From Paenibacillus sp. 1011MAR3C5 (GTDB lineage: Bacteria; Bacillota; Bacilli; Paenibacillales; Paenibacillaceae), in NCBI RefSeq assembly GCF_003591485.1, contig NZ_QZCF01000008.1, positions 1 to 64,000 on the forward strand: a DNA stretch of 64,000 bases. The letters run 5' to 3'. Position 1 is the first letter of the stretch. Each line of letters begins with the position of its first letter. Positions 51,291 to 60,559 of the stretch are shown here, piece by piece. Position numbers and translations under genes: made by a program. The notes under the pieces are model-generated. The model did not search any database and was not told the origin of the DNA. It worked only from the letters and a program-made list of their open reading frames with translations.

Positions 51291-51791
51291 ATGGAATTGT
51301 ACTTTAACGACCGATTCTTCAGTACGGGCCAGACGGACATTATGGATAAAGGAGGATTGCCGGCTGGCATGCTGGATCTGGAGAGTATGCTGACCTCTTC
51401 CATTTCTGTCTACGCACAGGGCTCCAGTCTGCGTTGTACCGGCAAATTCCGATTTATTGGCAACACATGGGAGGTATCGGATGCTGCTGGAGAAGAGCTT
51501 GGCACGCTGCGGGCCAAGTTCTCCTTATTCAGCAAGCGATACGAATACGATACGGGCTACCGCGGCATCTATATGATTGAATCTCCGGCCTTCTCACAGG
51601 ATTATGCTATATTAGACCGGAGCGAGACGACCGTTGCTACGTTCCAGAAGGTAAGCGGCTGGCTCCAACCCGGTGCATTCCGTCTGCAAAACCATGCAAG
51701 CGAGCTTGATAGCTATGAGCTGATTGCCGTCATTATGGGCGTGCACAGTATTCAGAAGCGCAACAACAATAACCATGCGGCTCATACGTGA
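51291..51791 (+). CDS. LURP-one/Tubby-C-like protein
   Basis: The 166-residue sequence shows the repeating beta pattern of LURP-one-related/YxjI proteins: LYFNDRFFSTGQTDIMD near the N-terminus, GKFRFIGNTWEVSDAAGEELGTLRAKFSLFSKRYEYD in the middle. These have a Tubby-like barrel; function in bacteria is unknown. No signal peptide. A TAGGAG directly before the ATG plus GGGAG ten bases upstream. Family assignment is moderate. Confidence 0.7.
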   Translation: MELYFNDRFFSTGQTDIMDKGGLPAGMLDLESMLTSSISVYAQGSSLRCTGKFRFIGNTWEVSDAAGEELGTLRAKFSLFSKRYEYDTGYRGIYMIESPAFSQDYAILDRSETTVATFQKVSGWLQPGAFRLQNHASELDSYELIAVIMGVHSIQKRNNNNHAAHT

Positions 51792-51807
51792 TTCGATTGA
51801 ACAGTCC

Positions 51808-51833
51808 ATCCCTTTGCCCTGCCGGCAAGGGAT
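51808..51833. terminator. Bidirectional hairpin terminator
   Basis: ATCCCTTTGCC (51808-51818) pairs with GGCAAGGGAT (51824-51833; one bulge), followed by ATTGTTATTTTATT. Confidence 0.7.
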
Positions 51834-51842
51834 ATTGTTATT

Positions 51843-52418
51843 TTATTCTTTGCTGCCTGCGGCATATGACCGGAGCTCCGACAATCCCTGCATTAATCGG
51901 CGTGCGCCTTCCCTCAATTGCTCATCATTAAGATGACCATAGCCCAATATAATGCGGTGCTCATGCCTGCCCTTCACTAGCGTATGATATTCTACCGGAT
52001 AGACCCTCACGCCATCGTCTAGCAGACTCGCTAGTCGTTCTTCCGTAAACTTGATGCCCCGGAACGAAACCACAAAGTGTAATCCCGTTGACTGTCCCGT
52101 TATGTCCACCTCTTCCCCAAAAGCTTCCTTCAGACAGCGCAGCAGCACATCTCTGCGGCTCCGGTACAGCTTCTTCATCTTGGCAATGTGGCGCTCTAGC
52201 CCTCCGCTCTCGATGTAACGCGCCAGGACAAGCTGATCCAGGGAAGAGGTATGCAGGTCCGAAAACCACTTCAAGCTCCGGCACGCCTCCACTAGATGAC
52301 AGGGCAGCACCAGATAGCCCAGCCGAAGAGCTGGCGATAATATTTTGCTGAATGAGCCGATATACAGCACGCGCTCCGGCTCCAGTCCCTGCAGCGAGCT
52401 GATCGGAGGCCCCTTATG
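51843..52418 (-). pseudogene. 5'-truncated MocR/GntR-type PLP aminotransferase-like regulator
   Basis: Only the C-terminal third of a MocR-family protein remains: GPPISSLQGLEPERVLYIGSFSK with the PLP Lys, then SPALRLGYLVLP, and a normal end. The usual GntR winged helix and most of the aminotransferase fold (over 250 residues) are missing. Upstream the frame hits TAG after RHKG (YRHKG expected), directly beside the nucleotidyltransferase gene. The 528-base ORF starting at a GTG (52370) could still be translated but would lack DNA binding. It looks like a deletion remnant. Confidence 0.78.
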
Positions 52419-52447
52419 CCGCTATGTTCAGCAGAAACAACTCAGGG

Positions 52448-53251
52448 TCATAGAAGTAAAGCAGCCCGAAGCTTCAGGAGCATGGCCTCGTCCAGTTCAA
52501 AATCGTAGGCAGGCCGTAATGCGGCCATTAACCGCTCCGCGACATGCAGCGCTTGAGCATATGCGTCTCGCAGCTCCGCTTGATTCAGCCTGGCCGTTAG
52601 CAGCGCGTATTCCCTATACGCTTCCGCACTCAGATCCTTCTCCAGATTTTTTGTGCTATTGAGCCATCGCTCTACATTCCGTTCCCTGATTCTTAATAGC
52701 TGCAGAAGGAATTTCTGTACCTGGGATAAGACCTCATGGGATCTTGCCAATTCTCCCCGCCTCATCACATTCAACCCCATTAGCCACGCATTCACAAAGT
52801 TATTGAACGCATAATTCACATTTTCGGCGGTCAATCGATCGGGTCCCCCGCCGCCCAGATAGTCCAGGCATAGCCTCAGCTTTCCAGTACGATCGTAGAT
52901 AAACATGGCTTCCGGGTCCGGAAATACCCCCGTTGGCTTGAACGTCTTGATCACTTCCAGTTTGGCTTCAGGCAAGAAATGAAACTCGCCCCGAATCAAA
53001 TTGGAAAAAATGACAACCTCCGTGTCATAATCATTGCGAAACATCAAGTCATAAGAAGCGACTTCCGCTACCCATTGCCTGGATTGGAACTCGTCAAACT
53101 GATGATCTGCAATAAAAATATAAAACTCAACATCAGAATAGGGATCCCCTTCACCTTTCGTAAAGGAACCGTACATCATGCATGAAGACACCTTCTGATC
53201 TTGTTCACAATGTTGTTTGACCCTTTGAATGATTTGCTTCTGTGGCAACAT
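52448..53251 (-). CDS. Lincosamide nucleotidyltransferase-like protein, Lnu(B)/Lnu(F) type
   Basis: The 267-residue protein has the polymerase-beta-type motif MMYGSFTKGEGDPYSDVEFYIF (Gly-Ser and Asp/Glu metal ligands), then TEVVIFSNLIRGEFHF and FNNFVNAWLMGLNVMRRGELARS. The sequence matches the Lnu(B)/LinB family over its whole length from memory of that family. Those enzymes adenylate lincomycin and clindamycin. Divergence from the clinical genes looks substantial, so it may be an intrinsic relative with another substrate. The gene abuts the broken MocR gene. No insertion sequence is visible beside it. Confidence 0.82.
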   Translation of the reverse strand: MLPQKQIIQRVKQHCEQDQKVSSCMMYGSFTKGEGDPYSDVEFYIFIADHQFDEFQSRQWVAEVASYDLMFRNDYDTEVVIFSNLIRGEFHFLPEAKLEVIKTFKPTGVFPDPEAMFIYDRTGKLRLCLDYLGGGGPDRLTAENVNYAFNNFVNAWLMGLNVMRRGELARSHEVLSQVQKFLLQLLRIRERNVERWLNSTKNLEKDLSAEAYREYALLTARLNQAELRDAYAQALHVAERLMAALRPAYDFELDEAMLLKLRAALLL

Positions 53252-53370
53252 ATTACACCCACTCCTTCATCTATAATTACGAAATAGATTCAGAGTGCTT
53301 GTCGGTCACCGCACAACAGCAACAGCACATCGTCATGCCCCTTTCCAAGGGAAGAACAATCATCATGGCA

Positions 53371-53829
53371 TTATAAGTCTTGCGACAGACGTACCATATC
53401 CATGACTTGTATCCCGTTCTCGAATATTTCCTCCTCATAATGTCGGATGAAGAAGTCCCTGTCAACACCTGTTATTCTGAACCCGCACTTCTGATAGAGC
53501 GCAAGCTGGGTTACGCCCGAATTGCCGGTTCCAATCTCGATCGTTTTATAACCCGACATCCGGGCCTGTTCAATCGCATGGTTCACCAATTGCTTGCCGA
53601 ATCCTTGCCCGTGACAGCTTTCATCTACCGCCACATTCACAAGCTCGACCGTCTCCGGCCTTGTCGGCAGCAGGACGTAGACACCGATGACGCCATTCTC
53701 CGACTCACCCACAAAGCATTGTCCTCTGCTCAAATATTGCTCAACCAGCTTCCGGGAAGGGTCGGCTAGTAAAAGCAAATCCATCGGCGGCTGTTCTTCT
53801 GCTCGAAGCATTCGTATATTCATCTGCAT
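53371..53829 (-). CDS. GNAT-family N-acetyltransferase
   Basis: This 152-residue GNAT protein has the acetyl-CoA motif VNVAVDESCHGQGFGKQLVNHAIEQA (QxxGxG/A form) and the C-terminal strand LALYQKCGFRITGVDRDFFI. It transfers acetyl groups to an unknown amine. Ribosome site GGAGAA precedes the ATG. Similar to small single-domain acetyltransferases near drug-resistance genes, but no substrate can be named. Confidence 0.88.
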   Translation of the reverse strand: MQMNIRMLRAEEQPPMDLLLLADPSRKLVEQYLSRGQCFVGESENGVIGVYVLLPTRPETVELVNVAVDESCHGQGFGKQLVNHAIEQARMSGYKTIEIGTGNSGVTQLALYQKCGFRITGVDRDFFIRHYEEEIFENGIQVMDMVRLSQDL

Positions 53830-53989
53830 TTCTCCTTATATATTCAATCCGACTGCACGGGCATGCCAGCGATGTGCAACGGAAGCCGCGTCAAAGTGGC
53901 ACCTTGAAAATAGTGCAATAGTGGGTCTCTTGCCAACCATTTTAACATGATAAATTGAGGACATACAGAGCGAAGGAGTGTGCCAAACA

Positions 53990-54952
53990 ATGACCAAGCC
54001 GGAAGTACAAGCTGCCACTGCCCTAAAATCGATTTCCCGCAACGAGACAATCAAGTCCTATATCCGCCAGTCCAACGAGTTATATCCCCTTCTGCGGAAA
54101 GCAGCTCTCCGATTCGTTACCGGCGATACGCGTGAAGAAGCGCTGAAAGCAGCCGAATGGATCAAGATGAAAGGATATCATGTGGCGGTTGAGTGCATCG
54201 GGGAAAACACTTCAATAGAACAGGAGTGCCTGAAGGCGACTGAAGAGTTTAAATCCTTAATTGAGGCCTTTGGCCAACATGCCCTCAAAGAGACGGTGTC
54301 GCTCGATCTGTCCCATATCGGGTTATCCGTCAGCAGCGATCTGGCATACGCCAACCTGACCGAGCTTGCCGAAATTGCTCAGTGCTCCGGCGTCTCCATC
54401 ATGACCGGGATGGAGGAATCCTCCAAAACGGATGCCATTCTGCAAATCTATAAAAAAGCATCAGAGCGCTTCCCCTCGGTTGGCGTGACGCTGCAGGCCC
54501 ATCTGCATCGCTCTCCAGCCGATCTTCAGGAGCTGCTTCACTATCCCGGCAAGATCAGACTTGTGAAGGGAGCCTACGGAGAACCAGCCGAGCTGGCCTT
54601 GCCACGGTCGCCAGAGCTTAACCTCCGCTACTTGGAGATGGCGGCCGCCCTCTTGGAGAACGAGCATCCTGTCTCACTAGCCACTCATGATGAGTCGCTG
54701 CTGCAGGAATGGACACTTCGATACGGGCAGTTGCCGTCACATGCCGAGTTCGAGATGCTCTACGGCATTCGCCCGGAACGATTAAGCGAGCTTCGGGCCG
54801 AAGGCAGCCGCTGCAAGGTCTACCTGCCTTACGGTGAAGAATGGTATCTCTATGTATGCCATCGCATCGCGGAGCATCCCGAAAATTTGTATCGGGCGCT
54901 TGTGGATATCATTGGGCCTTCAACAAGCAGTCGAATGAATAGTTACAACTGA
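53990..54952 (+). CDS. Proline dehydrogenase family protein
   Basis: The 320-residue PutA/PRODH-type TIM barrel oxidises proline to pyrroline-5-carboxylate with FAD. The C-terminal signature is YLPYGEEWYLYVCHRIAEHPENLY (usually PYGxxWxPYxxRRxxExPxN), which is partly conserved. KIRLVKGAYGEPAE and MLYGIRPER are also present. Substitution of the usual double Arg by CHR may alter substrate binding. ATG 53990 follows AAGGAG. No pyrroline-5-carboxylate dehydrogenase gene is next to it. Confidence 0.88.
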   Translation: MTKPEVQAATALKSISRNETIKSYIRQSNELYPLLRKAALRFVTGDTREEALKAAEWIKMKGYHVAVECIGENTSIEQECLKATEEFKSLIEAFGQHALKETVSLDLSHIGLSVSSDLAYANLTELAEIAQCSGVSIMTGMEESSKTDAILQIYKKASERFPSVGVTLQAHLHRSPADLQELLHYPGKIRLVKGAYGEPAELALPRSPELNLRYLEMAAALLENEHPVSLATHDESLLQEWTLRYGQLPSHAEFEMLYGIRPERLSELRAEGSRCKVYLPYGEEWYLYVCHRIAEHPENLYRALVDIIGPSTSSRMNSYN

Positions 54953-54970
54953 CACAAAGAAACGAAAGAA

Positions 54971-54994
54971 GGAGAACCGGTAATCCGATTCTCC
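54971..54994. terminator. Hairpin between convergent genes
   Basis: GGAGAACCGG (54971-54980) pairs with CCGATTCTCC (54985-54994, one mismatch). Weak T content on the minus strand side. Confidence 0.55.
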
Positions 54995-55023
54995 CCCAAC
55001 CTTAATTCCGCGTTCATATTCAG

Positions 55024-55770
55024 CTATTTCTCAGGCTGCTCTTGCGTACGTTCCAGTTGGGCCTCATTTAAAATGGGGACAAACTCGACATCCTCGCCGC
55101 CGCTCTTAGAATACCCGCGCCCCGAAGAAGTCTTTCCGCCCCAGTAGTCAGGTATCCAGCCCGTATACATCATCGATCGCTGCTGTGTGCTGAACATGGA
55201 GCCGATGAGATCGTTGACCGCCCTGGACTGCTTCTGGTCCGCCTCCATGAGTTGGGCCCACTCCTCCGGGAACGGAATGGCCCCGTAATTTTGCTCATTC
55301 AGCACAACAGGCAGTTCCATCTGGATTCGCGGCACATAGAAGAAATCATTATAATGCCCGTACGCATTTCGGTCGCGCAGCAGATAGAAGGTAAGCCTCT
55401 CCATCTTGTCTCTGGGGTTAATATGATAGACGAACACGCGCTTGCGAGGGTCCTTATCATCAAGCTTCCAGATATGCGGCATGCCATTGTCGTCCACTCT
55501 GGTCAGTCTCCATTCATGTTTCTCCCACTCCCAGAAGCTCATGCCATGCTCCCCATACTCCGAAACAAACGGCACAAAGGCATGCCTGCTGTCCAACAGA
55601 TCAACGGCAACCAATTGCTCAACTTCCCCTTGATTATACATTCCATTGATGGCGTTCACCATAATCTGCTCGTCGGGTAGCGCTCCTGGCTTGCCATCCG
55701 ATTGGCTATACCCGATGACAGCAGCGGCTATCAATGCAAGTGCGGCAACTATGAGCACTTTAATCTTCAC
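55024..55770 (-). CDS. Exported protein of unknown function
   Basis: This 248-residue protein has a signal anchor (4-22) and a mixed alpha/beta domain. Segments: LLDSRHAFVPFVSEYGEHGMSFWEWEKHEWRL, VFVYHINPRDKMERLTFYLLRDRNAYGHYNDFFYVPR. The C-terminal tail is acidic/Gln-rich. The gene overlaps the upstream membrane-protein gene by 11 bases, so the two form a unit. The family is not recognised; a role in cell-surface or stress adaptation is a guess. Confidence 0.7.
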   Translation of the reverse strand: MKIKVLIVAALALIAAAVIGYSQSDGKPGALPDEQIMVNAINGMYNQGEVEQLVAVDLLDSRHAFVPFVSEYGEHGMSFWEWEKHEWRLTRVDDNGMPHIWKLDDKDPRKRVFVYHINPRDKMERLTFYLLRDRNAYGHYNDFFYVPRIQMELPVVLNEQNYGAIPFPEEWAQLMEADQKQSRAVNDLIGSMFSTQQRSMMYTGWIPDYWGGKTSSGRGYSKSGGEDVEFVPILNEAQLERTQEQPEK

Positions 55771-56491
55771 GAGCTGTCACCTCCACATTCACAAGAGGCT
55801 CTTCACTGCGGAAATAGTAGTGGCGCTCCGGCGTCTGAATCAGCAGCCCCTTGCCGTCAGACTCTACAAATACAGCGGACTCGTAGCCGCTGCCCCAGCT
55901 TGGCTTTGCTCCAAGCAAAGCATAAGGAAACTTCTCGTTCGCATGCATTGTTTCTCCCGTCGGCCTGGACTCGTAATACCAGGTTAACGTATCGTAGGAC
56001 TCCTCAAGCTTCAGATCAGGAATCCGCTTCTCGAATGTCTCTTTATCCCAACCAATCTGCTGCGCAGATGGATGAATTCCAATCACTTGAATGTGCTGTA
56101 TATCTGACAAATAAGTCACGGGATCAGTCTTGTCATATACCGTCTGATGCAGCCAGCTTCCAAGAAGAGTCGCCGCTACAAGAATAAAGCTTGAGAAGAA
56201 ACCGATCCATGCGAACTTCCGGTAGGTATTCCACGAACTGTTCCTCATAAACAGGAATACGAGCAGCACGCCGATCGGCAAGATCGAAAGCTTGACGGTT
56301 GTAGAGAATAGGGTGACATTGATCGAAACCGACAGGATGCCCACTAGTGTGACGAGGATCATTTTCCATACAACAGGCTTTTCCCGAAGCTTTTGATAAT
56401 TGCGGATCATCCAGTAAATGACGATCCCCCAGCCCAGGATACTAGCGATAACCAAAATAATATTTTGAGGGAATTCCAATTGCAAGGCCAT
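55760..56491 (-). CDS. Membrane protein of unknown function with extracytoplasmic domain
   Basis: Four membrane helices lie in the N-terminal half (ILVIASILGWGIVIYWMI, MILVTLVGILSVSINVTLF, ILPIGVLLVFLF, FAWIGFFSSFILVAATLLG). A soluble C-terminal part follows (about 130-243; QVIGIHPSAQQIGWDKETFEKRIPDLKLEE, ALLGAKPSWGSGYESAVFVE). The start is uncertain: ATG 56491 lacks an ideal ribosome site, while GTG 56503 and TTG 56515 lie upstream in frame beside GGGGG. Coupled by overlap to the exported-protein gene downstream. Confidence 0.65.
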   Translation of the reverse strand: MALQLEFPQNIILVIASILGWGIVIYWMIRNYQKLREKPVVWKMILVTLVGILSVSINVTLFSTTVKLSILPIGVLLVFLFMRNSSWNTYRKFAWIGFFSSFILVAATLLGSWLHQTVYDKTDPVTYLSDIQHIQVIGIHPSAQQIGWDKETFEKRIPDLKLEESYDTLTWYYESRPTGETMHANEKFPYALLGAKPSWGSGYESAVFVESDGKGLLIQTPERHYYFRSEEPLVNVEVTARED

Positions 56492-56619
56492 AAATATTGC
56501 CACGCCCCCTTTCAAAAATTTGTTTGCCCCTAATTGCTCTGCTGCTAACCATCGCTCTGCATCCCATGAACCTTTTCACTCTAACATACCTGTTTTGGTA
56601 ATGTAACCCTTTTCACTTA

Positions 56620-56660
56620 TAAAAAAGCACCCCGACAACTTGCGTCAGAGTGCCTTCTAA
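56620..56660 (-). terminator. Terminator of the MFS gene
   Basis: On the minus strand GCACTCTGAC pairs with GTCGGGGTGC, followed by six T. Confidence 0.75.
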
Positions 56661-56668
56661 ATTTAATA

Positions 56669-57889
56669 TCAGGATGCGCTCGCCTTCAAATCCGGCTTGA
56701 TCGTTCGATTCTCGCCAAGCCGGTAGAACCAGATGGAAATGATCGATACAACCGCAACCGCAATGAACAAGCTTTGCCCGCCATAGCCCTGCAGCAGCAT
56801 GCCGCCCAGCCACGGACCGAGGAAGTGGCCCAGATTCGTGAACGTTTGGGCGCCAAAGTAGGTGCCCCGCATCTTGTCCGGCGCCAGCCGATCAATAATG
56901 ATCGCTCCGGCAGGGAACGTCAGAATCTCGCCCCAGGTAAAAATAATCATGGATACAATCAGCATCCACCAGCTATCGCTGAACGCAAAGCCGATATGTC
57001 CGATCGCATAGCTGATGCTGCCTATCGTAATCGCCGTCATCGGCGACCTCTTCTCCGCCCACTTGGAGAACGGAAGCTGGAAGGCAATGACGACCACGGC
57101 GTTAATGCTCATCATCCAGGCGAACAACGTAACCCCGCTTGCGAACTGCCCGTCCACAAATTGAGATAGGGTTGACGTCATTTGCGAATAAGAGATCGCG
57201 CTAATAACGCCCCCGATAATGAAATACCGGAATGCCCGGTCTCTTCGAATGACGCTCCAGGATTGGCCGATCGTAACCGGTTCCTTCTTCTCTCCCTCGA
57301 TTCGGCGAATGCCGAATTTATTCAGGAGCACATGCAGCAGAATGCCGTAGCATACATAGATGCATCCGGTAATGATCCACGGCAAGCGGCCGCTCATCGC
57401 CGCGAACAGCGTGCCGAGCAGCGGGCCTACCGATACGCCGATATTAATGGCCATATAGCGAAGGGAAAAGACGTGATACCGTTTCTCCTTCTCCGTTAGA
57501 TCGGCCATCAACGCCTGAGAGACAGGTTCATAGAAGGAGCGGCATAACCCGTTAACAGCATTAAGCAAAGCGAATATGATCGGAACACCTGTAAAGGCAA
57601 AGCCCAAAAAGACGAAGCCCCACATGTAGATCGCCGTCAGCATAATGATTCTGCGGCCGAACCGGTCGGACAGATATCCGCCGAAGAAGCCGCCAAGCAT
57701 GCCCGCAAGCGAGCCGATGCCAATCGTAACGCCGATCATGGTCGGACTCATATCGGTCGCGGCCAGTAAGTAGATGGCGAGGAACGGCAAGCTCATGGAG
57801 CTGGCGATTCTGGCAAAGATGGTGCCGGCCAGCAGCACCTGGACAATGGGATGGTACTGGGTAACCGTCCCGAAGAAACGATGAAACAT
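56669..57889 (-). CDS. MFS transporter, multidrug-efflux-like
   Basis: About 406 residues with twelve predicted membrane helices. The loop-2/3 motif GGFFGGYLSDRFGRRIIML is the MFS motif A, and later AMMSINAVVVIAFQLPFSKWAEKRSPM. Members export drugs or sugars by proton exchange. ATG 57889 follows AAGGG at a good distance; a longer frame to 57928 lacks one. It has its own terminator. The substrate is not predictable. Confidence 0.9.
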   Translation of the reverse strand: MFHRFFGTVTQYHPIVQVLLAGTIFARIASSMSLPFLAIYLLAATDMSPTMIGVTIGIGSLAGMLGGFFGGYLSDRFGRRIIMLTAIYMWGFVFLGFAFTGVPIIFALLNAVNGLCRSFYEPVSQALMADLTEKEKRYHVFSLRYMAINIGVSVGPLLGTLFAAMSGRLPWIITGCIYVCYGILLHVLLNKFGIRRIEGEKKEPVTIGQSWSVIRRDRAFRYFIIGGVISAISYSQMTSTLSQFVDGQFASGVTLFAWMMSINAVVVIAFQLPFSKWAEKRSPMTAITIGSISYAIGHIGFAFSDSWWMLIVSMIIFTWGEILTFPAGAIIIDRLAPDKMRGTYFGAQTFTNLGHFLGPWLGGMLLQGYGGQSLFIAVAVVSIISIWFYRLGENRTIKPDLKASAS

Positions 57890-57965
57890 CGAATCCCTTC
57901 TTTCTCTTGCTGCAACGATACGATCCATGGGATGCGATGTTTTAGTTTACCGCCGCCTGCGCAGG

Positions 57966-58439
57966 CTATCGGGTCAGCAAATTTTTATAGAGTTTAATAA
58001 TGCTTTGATGCAAGCCTTCGTGATAAAGTGCCATACTTAGAAATTGTTCCGGCGAATCCAGCGTAATGCCTGTCGAGGTCGTATAAGGTGTTATCTTCTC
58101 CTGCAAACGATCCTTCAGCGCCGCCTGAATACGGGCGTTCTGCTCGCCAAGCAGCCGCTCCAGCTCAGGCAGAGAGGGCACAGCAGCGGAGCTTACGCTC
58201 GTCAAGGGTGACGTGCCGTATTCAAATCGTTCCTTGAAGCCATCCGGCAGCTGTTGCGGAAGCCCTATATTATGAAAGGCGAATCGCTCCAGCACCACAT
58301 AGACATGTCCTAAATTCCAGCGAATTGAATTGCGGAAGCCATCGGGAATAAGGTCCGCCATCTCCTCGGACACCCCGCTAGCCGCCTTCAATGTGCCATT
58401 TCGAACAAAAGCCAACTGCCTAAACAGATAATGCTCCAT
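57966..58439 (-). CDS. DinB-family metal-binding protein
   Basis: This 157-residue four-helix DinB/YfiT-like protein has the metal-site His residues in SIRWNLGHVYVVLERF and YHEGLHQSIIKL. These proteins are found in Bacillus and relatives as thiol-transferases or stress proteins (bacillithiol S-transferase-like). GGGAG before ATG 58439 fixes the start. A palindromic terminator-like hairpin lies just upstream. Confidence 0.85.
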   Translation of the reverse strand: MEHYLFRQLAFVRNGTLKAASGVSEEMADLIPDGFRNSIRWNLGHVYVVLERFAFHNIGLPQQLPDGFKERFEYGTSPLTSVSSAAVPSLPELERLLGEQNARIQAALKDRLQEKITPYTTSTGITLDSPEQFLSMALYHEGLHQSIIKLYKNLLTR

Positions 58440-58470
58440 ACGTACCGCTCCCAACGTCTTTAATGGTATT

Positions 58471-58500
58471 TAAAAAGAACCTTTTCATGAAAAAGGTTCC
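58471..58500 (-). terminator. Terminator-like hairpin upstream of the DinB gene
   Basis: GAACCTTTT (58477-58485) pairs with AAAAGGTTC (58491-58499), followed on the minus strand by TTTTTAAA. It may end read-through from the solute-binding gene or attenuate the DinB gene. Confidence 0.7.
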
Positions 58501-58678
58501 TTCTACTCGGCTATAGCTCTTGCATCCGCATTATTCACATCGGAATAAGAAGATCATCTTTAAGGAGAATACAAGGCTAAAAAGTGTCGATTCTGTGAAA
58601 GGTATGCTCATTATACCTGACACCGTGCGAACGGACAATCCCTTTTTTAAGCTGATAGAGAACCATCAATGTCATCCC

Positions 58679-58720
58679 AAAAAAGCCGCCTCCCGTAGAA
58701 AGCTCTACGATGAGACGGCC
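58679..58720 (-). terminator. Terminator of the solute-binding-protein gene
   Basis: On the minus strand GCCGTCTC pairs with GAGGCGGC (inner CGTAG/CTACG), followed by six T. Confidence 0.85.
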
Positions 58721-58764
58721 CTTGGCTTACTCCTATCCTTTATGGGTATATGCGAATAACGGTA

Positions 58765-60396
58765 TTATTCCCCGGCAATCAGCCTTTTGTTATTCTGCCA
58801 AGCCTCTGTACGCCATTCAAGAAGCTTGTCGTAGCCTGCGGACTGAGCGTTTTGCTCTGCTTTGTCCAGAATGCTGAGCACTTCTTCATCGCTCTTCGCC
58901 ATAACGCTTTGCGCATAGGCCTGCGTGAAGATATCGTCTACGCGCTGTTTCACGAGGCCCAGATCACTGTTCGGCTCCGGGTCAAGATTGATGAATTCTG
59001 TAACGTCAGCCTGAGTCGGCCAAGTCACTTCATTCTGATAACGAGCGGCCCAATTCTGCTCTTCAGGCGGAAGCTTGCTTTCGTACTTCATTTTAGCCGG
59101 ATCGATGTAGCCTGTGTTGCCGTTCCACATGATGCGGTCATGCGCCTGCTGAAGATCCAGCACTTCCTTGGCATCGTATTCATCTGTATAGATCGGATGG
59201 CCGTCTTCGTCAAAGCCCTTCCAGTTCTTGCCCTCCGGACCGAAGAAGAGAAGCGCCTGTCCTTCCGGACCTGTATACCAGTCAAGGAATGCGAAGATCT
59301 TCTCAGGGTCCTTCGCGGATTTCGTGATGACGCTTACATTCCAGCCAAGCGCTGAGTAAGTGCCTGTGAAGATTTTGTTTTTGTCCAGTCCCGGCTTATG
59401 AATCGGCCAGATCATGAAGTAACCCGCTTCCGGATCGTTCTTCGACAGCTCCTGATGGGCATCCATCGCAATCGGATTAGAGCCGGCATAGACCGCCACC
59501 CGGCCCTGCATGACCTTCTCTTCGATCTGGTCCAGCGTCTGGGTAAATGCATCTTGAGAGATCAGCTTCTCGCGGTACAGCTTGGAGATATATTGCTGAG
59601 CCTCACGGAAGGTCGGGTCCGTGAGCAGGGACGTCAGCTTATCGCCTTGCGGCACGGCACGTATGCCCAAATATTCGTAGAGATTGTTTTCAGCAAAACC
59701 TGTATAAAGAACACCGAGTCCTTGCATATCCTTCGCCAGATGCGGCTCAAACGGAATGATGCTTTCTCCGTACTTTGCCTTTACCTTTACGAGATAATCG
59801 TATAGATCGTCAGTTGTCTCCAGCTTTGGCGAACCCAGCTCGCCATAGACCTTCTTGTTGATGACATAACCGGCGTTGCCGTTCGGACGATTCGTATACC
59901 AGTTCGGAAACTGATACAGCTTGCCGTCGGAGGAACGAAGCAAGTTCATGTTGTCGCCCATCCAGGTTTTCAAGTTTGTGTATTTGTCCAGATAATCATC
60001 GAATGGAACGAGCATGCCTGCTTCACGCAGTCTCTCTACCTCTGCACCCCGGTCCATCCACATCACATTCGGCAATGTGTTCGAAGCAATCATTGTGCTC
60101 AGCTTCTGGTCGGCGTTGCCGCTTGCCGCAATTGGAACAATGTTGACCCCTTTGTTTTCTTTAATCCATCTTCCCGCCACTGTGCTGTCCCATGCCGGTA
60201 CGTCGTACCAGTCATAGTGTCCGTACATGGTGAACTCGAATGGCTCTGAACCCAGCTCCCATTCCGCTCCGGAAGCGGACGGGCTAGGTGCAGGCTCCGA
60301 GTTCGTCTTCTTTGAACTGCTGCAGCCTGCTAGAATGGTGCCACATACGAGAATCGTGGACACGATGAGCATCGTTGTCTTTCTGGCTTTCGTCAT
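58765..60396 (-). CDS. Extracellular solute-binding lipoprotein of a sugar ABC transporter
   Basis: This 543-residue protein has a lipobox (TILAGCSSSKK, Cys about 23). The family-1-like domain reads VNIVPIAASGNADQKLSTMIASNTLPNVMWMDRGAE at the N-terminus, and later SVITKSAKDPEKIFAFLDWYTGPEGQALLFFG. This is the LplA-type lipoprotein common in Paenibacillus carbohydrate loci. It binds oligosaccharides for an ABC permease whose genes are not in the window. ATG 60396 follows AGGGG ten bases upstream. It lies downstream of SIS and GH9 genes on the same strand. Confidence 0.9.
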   Translation of the reverse strand: MTKARKTTMLIVSTILVCGTILAGCSSSKKTNSEPAPSPSASGAEWELGSEPFEFTMYGHYDWYDVPAWDSTVAGRWIKENKGVNIVPIAASGNADQKLSTMIASNTLPNVMWMDRGAEVERLREAGMLVPFDDYLDKYTNLKTWMGDNMNLLRSSDGKLYQFPNWYTNRPNGNAGYVINKKVYGELGSPKLETTDDLYDYLVKVKAKYGESIIPFEPHLAKDMQGLGVLYTGFAENNLYEYLGIRAVPQGDKLTSLLTDPTFREAQQYISKLYREKLISQDAFTQTLDQIEEKVMQGRVAVYAGSNPIAMDAHQELSKNDPEAGYFMIWPIHKPGLDKNKIFTGTYSALGWNVSVITKSAKDPEKIFAFLDWYTGPEGQALLFFGPEGKNWKGFDEDGHPIYTDEYDAKEVLDLQQAHDRIMWNGNTGYIDPAKMKYESKLPPEEQNWAARYQNEVTWPTQADVTEFINLDPEPNSDLGLVKQRVDDIFTQAYAQSVMAKSDEEVLSILDKAEQNAQSAGYDKLLEWRTEAWQNNKRLIAGE

Positions 60397-60559
60397 GCTT
60401 GTATTACCCCTCTCCATATGATGGTATATGTCCAAAGCGAAGATCGCCTTCAACCATTGGGATAGGACGTATCAAGCAGAATCGATCAGCACGATGTTTA
60501 CGATGTGTAAGGTGCCCGGATGTTGATGTGCCAACCCGCTTATCCTTGCCCGCCCTAGC

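Noticed and set aside
52960..53185. Plus-strand 68-codon frame inside the nucleotidyltransferase gene
   Set aside because: Shadow of the minus-strand gene.
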